64,000 bases of DNA from Clostridia bacterium (GTDB taxonomy: Bacteria > Bacillota > Clostridia > Oscillospirales > Acutalibacteraceae), in NCBI GenBank assembly GCA_017521425.1, contig JAFXCQ010000008.1, positions 124,001 to 188,000 on the forward strand. The letters are read 5' to 3'. This document shows positions 60,431 to 64,000 of the stretch, one piece after another. Below the pieces are notes generated by a model. That model was not told where the DNA came from. It ran no database searches and worked only from the letters and a program-made list of their open reading frames with translations. Every line of letters starts with the position of its first letter. The first letter of the stretch is position 1. The position numbers were made by a program, and so were the translations under genes.

Positions 60431-60925
60431 TTATAATTCCTCATTCATTAAAAAACTAAGTACTGTTTTTACTGCGGTGAATCTGTTTTTGTAACGGACA
60501 TCACCTGAAAAATCGTTTTCTAATTTTATTACCTCTGTTTTGTTGTTATGTGTAATCGAAATATAAATAAGTCCTACCTTTTTCTGTGTATTGTCAGATA
60601 ATGGACCTGCAATTCCGGTAACACCAACACCAACAGTAGTATTCATAAGCTTTGTAATGCCTTCAGACATTTCTCTTGCAGTCTGTTCGCTTACAGCACC
60701 GTATGCTTTAAGAGTTTCCTCTTTAACTCCTAAGACATTTTGCTTTACATCGTTACTGTAAGAACAAACACCGCCCATAAAAATCTCTGAAGCACCGCTT
60801 ATTTCGGTGATTATTTTACTGATCCACCCACCTGTGCAGGACTCTGCAAAGCTTAAGGTGAGTTTTTCTTCTTTAAATCTTTTTATTACCTTTTCTCCGA
60901 GAGCGATTAATTCACTTTCAACCAT
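60431..60925 (-). CDS. pncC: CinA C-terminal-domain protein (PncC-like nicotinamide-nucleotide amidase)
   Basis: A single-domain 164-residue member of the CinA-C/PncC family, which deamidates nicotinamide mononucleotide in NAD recycling. The family motif is intact: LSFAESCTGGWISKIITEISGAS (catalytic Ser in ESCTGG), GGVCSYSNDVKQNVLGV, AVSEQTAREMSEGI and VGVGVTGIAGP. I choose ATG 60925; a GTG nine bases upstream is in frame. The start overlaps the thiI end by 8 bases, so it is translated with thiI. A degenerate full-length CinA relative is encoded two genes downstream. Confidence 0.92.
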   Translation of the reverse strand: MVESELIALGEKVIKRFKEEKLTLSFAESCTGGWISKIITEISGASEIFMGGVCSYSNDVKQNVLGVKEETLKAYGAVSEQTAREMSEGITKLMNTTVGVGVTGIAGPLSDNTQKKVGLIYISITHNNKTEVIKLENDFSGDVRYKNRFTAVKTVLSFLMNEEL

Positions 60926-62105
60926 TCTGAACACCGTCTGAATTTATAAAGATTTTTTTAATGCCATTAAAGGCTTCTTCGCAGAGAGCATCAATATCGA
61001 GTGGTTCTTCTGCTTTTTCTATATCTGCTAAAATCGGTTTTGTTTTAGGGTGCTTTGGTGTGAATACTGTGCAACAATCTTCATAAGGCTGAATTGAAAT
61101 TTCAAAAGTGTTTATCTGTCTTGAAATTTTAATTATTTCTTCTTTATCCATACCAATAACAGGGCGGAAGACAGGGAGTGAAGAAACTGCATCGGTACAA
61201 CCTAAAGCAAGCATTGTCTGACTTGCAACCTGTGCAACACTTTCACCGGTAATAAGTGCATGACAGTCGCATTTTTCGGCTAACATATTAGCAATACGCA
61301 TCATAAAGCGGCGCATAATAAGTGTAAAGCAATCCTCAGGGCATTTTTCTTTTATTTCTTCCTGAATATGTGTAAAAGGAACTGTGTAAAGGGCAATTCT
61401 GCCACTGTAAAGTGCAACCTTTGAGAGAAGCTCGTGAACCTTTTGCTCTGCTCTTTCTGATGTGTAAGGAGGGGAAGCAAAGTGAATTGCAGAAAGGTCA
61501 ATTCCTCGTTTTGCCATCATGTAACCTGCTACGGGGCTGTCAATACCACCTGAAATAAGAAGCATACCTTTACCAGAAGTACCAACAGGCATACCACCGG
61601 CACCTTTTGTCTGGTTACCTCTTATGTAAGCATCCTCACGGATTTCAACTGTAACTGTAATTTCAGGATTATGAACATCAACAGTAAGGTGTGGGAAGGT
61701 TTCTAAAAGTCTTTCACCTAACATTGCAGAAATCTGTGGTGAGGTGAGAGGGAATTTTTTATCTGCTCTTTTTGCTTCGACCTTAAAGGTAGAAACCTCG
61801 TTTAACTGTTCTTTTAAATAAACAGGAGCTAACTCTAATATTTTATCAATATTCTTTTCGGTAACTGCTGCACGGGAAAATCCAGCAATACCGAAAACGT
61901 GAGAAATTTCGTAGCAAACAGCTTCAAAATCTATATTGTCATCAACAGGTGTAATGGTAATTGTGGATTGTGCTTTTTTAAATTGAAAATCACCATATTT
62001 CTTAATACGCCAACGGATGTTTTTCACTAAAACATCTTCAAATGTAGAACGATTAAGACCTTTTAATGCTAATTCTCCATCTTTAATAAGAATGATTTCC
62101 TTCAT
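60918..62105 (-). CDS. thiI: tRNA 4-thiouridine synthetase ThiI
   Basis: Adds sulfur to U8 of tRNA with a cysteine desulfurase as donor. The 395-residue protein has the N-terminal ferredoxin-like and THUMP domains (about 1-165) and a PP-loop ATP-binding core with SGGIDSPVAGYMMAKRG. There is no C-terminal rhodanese domain, as in other Firmicutes, in which a dedicated desulfurase hands over the sulfur. The ATG (MKEIILIKDGELALKG) is the normal family start, but no Shine-Dalgarno sequence is visible: only 5 bases separate it from a 272-bp inverted-repeat element. The desulfurase gene lies upstream on the same strand. Confidence 0.95.
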   Translation of the reverse strand: MKEIILIKDGELALKGLNRSTFEDVLVKNIRWRIKKYGDFQFKKAQSTITITPVDDNIDFEAVCYEISHVFGIAGFSRAAVTEKNIDKILELAPVYLKEQLNEVSTFKVEAKRADKKFPLTSPQISAMLGERLLETFPHLTVDVHNPEITVTVEIREDAYIRGNQTKGAGGMPVGTSGKGMLLISGGIDSPVAGYMMAKRGIDLSAIHFASPPYTSERAEQKVHELLSKVALYSGRIALYTVPFTHIQEEIKEKCPEDCFTLIMRRFMMRIANMLAEKCDCHALITGESVAQVASQTMLALGCTDAVSSLPVFRPVIGMDKEEIIKISRQINTFEISIQPYEDCCTVFTPKHPKTKPILADIEKAEEPLDIDALCEEAFNGIKKIFINSDGVQNG

Positions 62106-62110
62106 AGTTA

Positions 62111-62382
62111 GGGTGAATTGAATTATCCGAACCGTGTTTTTTACAGACGGATTTTCGCTCCTTTCTCGTTATAATACTCGCAAATCCGCAAAGGATTTGC
62201 TCCGTTTTTGCCTTGAATGACCAAAAATCTGTTCTGTAAAAAATCTTCGACCTAAAAGCGAAGGATTTTTATTGGATTTTTGGTGTTGAGGGTGAAGGTA
62301 GGCTTTCGCCTTGCAAGACCGAAACGCCGAAAAGACTTAAAAAGACTCGCTTTTAGGCAGGTTCGGATAACTCATTTCACCC
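62111..62382. repeat. 272-bp element with 23-bp terminal inverted repeats (MITE-like)
   Basis: The left end GGGTGAATTGAATTATCCGA-ACC (62111-62133) pairs with the right end GGTTCGGATAACTCATTTCA-CCC (62360-62382) with two mismatches. Inside are nested pairs: TTTTTTACAGA with TCTGTAAAAAA (approximate), CTAAAAGCGA with TCGCTTTTAG, and a small GCAAATCC-GCAAA-GGATTTGC hairpin. No open frame with a ribosome site is present. The element fills the whole gap between the desulfurase stop and the thiI start. Confidence 0.8.
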
Positions 62383-62383
62383 T

Positions 62384-63511
62384 TTATCCTTTTCCGTACT
62401 TTTTATCTATTTCTTTTATTGCGTCTATAAGAAGATTAACTTCATCTTCTGTGTTGTATCTTGAAAAACTGATTCTTACTGCAGAATCTATAATTTTACT
62501 GTCGAGTCCCATTGCTGTAAGCACTGTGCTTCTGTGACCCATTTTACAAGCAGAACCAGCAGAAATCTGAATGTTCCTTTCACTCATAAAATTAACAATA
62601 GGCTGACTCGGAAGTCCTAAAATTGAAAGATTTAAAATATAAGGACAAGCATCAATCGGGGAGTTTATTGTTACTGATTCTAAATCTTTGATATTTTGTA
62701 TTAAATGATTTTTCAGGTTCTGTACCAATTCACCGTTTTCGGTAATATTTTTTGCTTCTTCTGCCGCTTTACCAAAACCGAGTATTGCGGGCATTCCTTG
62801 TGTACCGGCAAAAATATTGCCTTCCTGCTCACCACCGAGCATATATGGCTTAATAATGTTTTTTGCTTTTAAATAAATTCCACCAATGCCTTTAGGTCCG
62901 TGAATTTTATGGGCGCTAATTGTAATAATATCTGCACCAAGTGAATTTGGTGAAAGTGGAATTTTACCGAAAGCCTGAACACAGTCTGAGTGGATAAGTG
63001 CAGGAGCTTTCGCTCTTTTTACTGCCGATTTTATAGTAGAAACAGGCATTACAGAGCCAACCTCATTATTTACCGCCATACAAGAAACGAGAATTGTTTT
63101 GTCGTTTATTGCAGAGAAAAATTCATCCTCGTTGATTTTGCCTGCTTTATCAGGATTGATTCTTATAACCTCAACACCATTTTGCTCAAGTCTTTTTATA
63201 GGCTCTAAAACACTCGGGTGCTCAATAGATGTAGTAACAATTCTGTTGCCAAGTCTTTTTTGCTTTTCATAAGCACCAAAAATCGCAGTGTTGTTTGCGG
63301 CAGTGCCTGAAGAAGTAAAAAAGAAATTTTCGCTCTGGCAACCTAAAAGAGATGAAACCTGCTTTTTAGCTTTAATAAGTGCGTTATTTGCTTCAGTACC
63401 CAATGAGTGAAGAGAAGATGGGTTACCCCAACATTCAGTAAGTGCAAATCTTACTGCTTCGACTACATTTTCAGTTGGTTTTGTAGTGGCACTGTTATCA
63501 AAATAAGCCAA
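62384..63511 (-). CDS. Cysteine desulfurase (NifS/IscS family)
   Basis: Releases sulfur from cysteine for tRNA thiolation, FeS clusters or NAD synthesis. The 375-residue PLP enzyme has SAHKIHGPKGIGGIYLK with the PLP Lys, and SAGSACKMGHR with the catalytic Cys; it opens with AYFDNSATTKP. I start at the TTG at 63511 behind GGAGGTG; the longer frame begins inside the promoter region. It is followed by thiI on the same strand, so it probably serves as the sulfur donor for ThiI. The short linker around the catalytic Cys fits the NifZ/YrvO-like group. Confidence 0.93.
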   Translation of the reverse strand: MAYFDNSATTKPTENVVEAVRFALTECWGNPSSLHSLGTEANNALIKAKKQVSSLLGCQSENFFFTSSGTAANNTAIFGAYEKQKRLGNRIVTTSIEHPSVLEPIKRLEQNGVEVIRINPDKAGKINEDEFFSAINDKTILVSCMAVNNEVGSVMPVSTIKSAVKRAKAPALIHSDCVQAFGKIPLSPNSLGADIITISAHKIHGPKGIGGIYLKAKNIIKPYMLGGEQEGNIFAGTQGMPAILGFGKAAEEAKNITENGELVQNLKNHLIQNIKDLESVTINSPIDACPYILNLSILGLPSQPIVNFMSERNIQISAGSACKMGHRSTVLTAMGLDSKIIDSAVRISFSRYNTEDEVNLLIDAIKEIDKKYGKG

Positions 63512-63565
63512 AGAGCATACACCTCCATTTACAGAGTGACGATACACTCCCACTCTAACTGATTT

Positions 63566-63594
63566 ATTATACTATATAAAAGCAAATTTGTAAA
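63566..63594 (-). promoter_or_regulatory. Promoter of the nifS-thiI-cinA unit
   Basis: On the minus strand TTTACA and TATAAT are 17 bases apart, about 55 bases before the desulfurase start. Confidence 0.7.
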
Positions 63595-63685
63595 TGCTTT
63601 TATAGAAGTTTAAAGTTTTAAAAAATGAATAAATCTTTAATTTTTTGGAAAAAATAATCACAATAAAAAAATAAAGGTGATTTAT

Positions 63686-64000
63686 ATGAAAAAAAACAGA
63701 AGAAAGACTATAAGAATTGTGTCTTTTTTAGTTGCCTTAATTGTAGCATTAGTCGCATTAAGCACAGTCAGTACAGTAAAATATATGAAAACAAAAAAGA
63801 TTTTAAATGCGGGCAGAGAAAGAGCACTCACAGAGCTCGGCACACATCTTGACGCAATAAGCCTTAATTTAGATAAATGTCTTTATGCTTCTACCTCGCC
63901 GATGATAGCAAATGTTTCAACTGAGGTGTGGCGTGCTTCAACTGCGGCAAAAACTAATTTGTCAGAAATTACTGATGGTGAAGCAGAGCTTTCATCTATT
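63686..64000 (+). CDS. ypeB: Spore germination protein YpeB, N-terminal part
   Basis: The reading frame begins behind AAAGGTGA and runs off the right edge after 105 codons. It has an N-terminal membrane helix (about 12-30) and then the conserved YpeB pattern: RERALTELGTHLDAISLNLDKCLYASTS and STEVWRASTAAKTNLSEI. In Bacillus YpeB is needed for localisation and activity of the cortex-lytic enzyme SleB during germination. The usual upstream partner sleB is not visible before it, because the neighbour on the left is the divergent desulfurase gene. Confidence 0.88.
   Translation, partial: MKKNRRKTIRIVSFLVALIVALVALSTVSTVKYMKTKKILNAGRERALTELGTHLDAISLNLDKCLYASTSPMIANVSTEVWRASTAAKTNLSEITDGEAELSSI

Noticed and set aside
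62280-62537. 85-residue plus-strand frame spanning the element next to the desulfurase gene.
   Set aside because: It extends from the repeat into the antisense strand of the desulfurase gene and lacks a ribosome site.

Overview
The window is a 64-kb stretch of low-GC DNA that reads as a chromosome segment of an anaerobic, spore-forming member of the Clostridia, probably a gut Oscillospiraceae/Ruminococcaceae-like lineage. The evidence is AT-rich codons, strong GGAGG-type ribosome sites, sigma-A-like promoters, sporulation genes (yabP, yabQ, ypeB), pyruvate phosphate dikinase, a sodium-pump decarboxylase beta subunit, a class I iron-sulfur fumarase subunit, and many glycosidases. I found no rRNA, tRNA, CRISPR array, phage or recognisable transposase gene. 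Species cannot be named from the sequence.

Layout. 0-6.5 kb: a small unknown protein, a peptidase E-like enzyme, a TetR regulator divergent from a secreted alpha/beta hydrolase, a secreted PHP-domain protein and citrate synthase, then the stub of a DUF1538-type membrane gene. 6.5-25 kb: a GH106-type enzyme, a decarboxylase beta subunit with an unlisted 55-residue partner, a secreted amidase/FN3 protein, a GH79-like enzyme, a PiT phosphate transporter with its DUF47 partner, YlmH, aspartate kinase, RmuC, an rsmA-sugar kinase-ketose 3-epimerase operon, and a GH78 rhamnosidase. 25.3-30.5 kb: an accessory cassette (XRE regulator; SPFH/zinc-ribbon protein; four-helix membrane protein; two zinc-ribbon/TPR proteins, one ending in a CFI-box domain) framed by a perfect 49-bp inverted repeat. 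30.6-39 kb: class II aldolase, dCMP deaminase, a membrane protein, a secreted ceramidase-like protein, an anchored unknown and PPDK. 39-48 kb: sialidase-like, TraX-like, aldo/keto reductase, secreted beta-helix, PNPOx-like, Gfo/Idh/MocA, MmcQ/YjbR and AzlCD genes. 48-64 kb: mostly minus strand, with fumarase alpha, the yabP-yabQ-divIC-S1 cluster, a HAD enzyme plus MFS carrier, a beta-lactamase-fold protein (plus strand), GH13 amylase-galE, a CinA-like transmembrane protein with class B sortase, CinA-C, ThiI, a cysteine desulfurase, and the start of ypeB at the right edge.

How it fits together. The enzymes suggest a saccharolytic anaerobe. Plant or host glycans are trimmed by enzymes of which several (GH106, GH78, GH79-like, sialidase-like, GH13) lack signal peptides and probably act on imported oligosaccharides, while a small set of secreted proteins shares similar signal peptides and, in several cases, amphipathic terminal helices. 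nifS-thiI-cinA look like one transcription unit into which a 272-bp inverted-repeat element has been placed.

The most unusual material is between or beside genes: (1) the SPFH/zinc-ribbon/CFI-box cassette with its inverted repeats and divergent operator region; (2) a degenerate, membrane-anchored full-length CinA homologue with a Pro/Thr-rich outer tail next to a sortase and a genuine CinA-C protein; (3) arrays of short, mutually different hairpins separated by a constant spacer (ATATCACT in one family, ATGAATT/ATGATTT in another); (4) a dispersed family of about 100-550-bp intergenic repeats built from AATTGAAAATTGAAAATT-like arms; and (5) the element between nifS and thiI. All functional statements are inferred from sequence reading without database searches.
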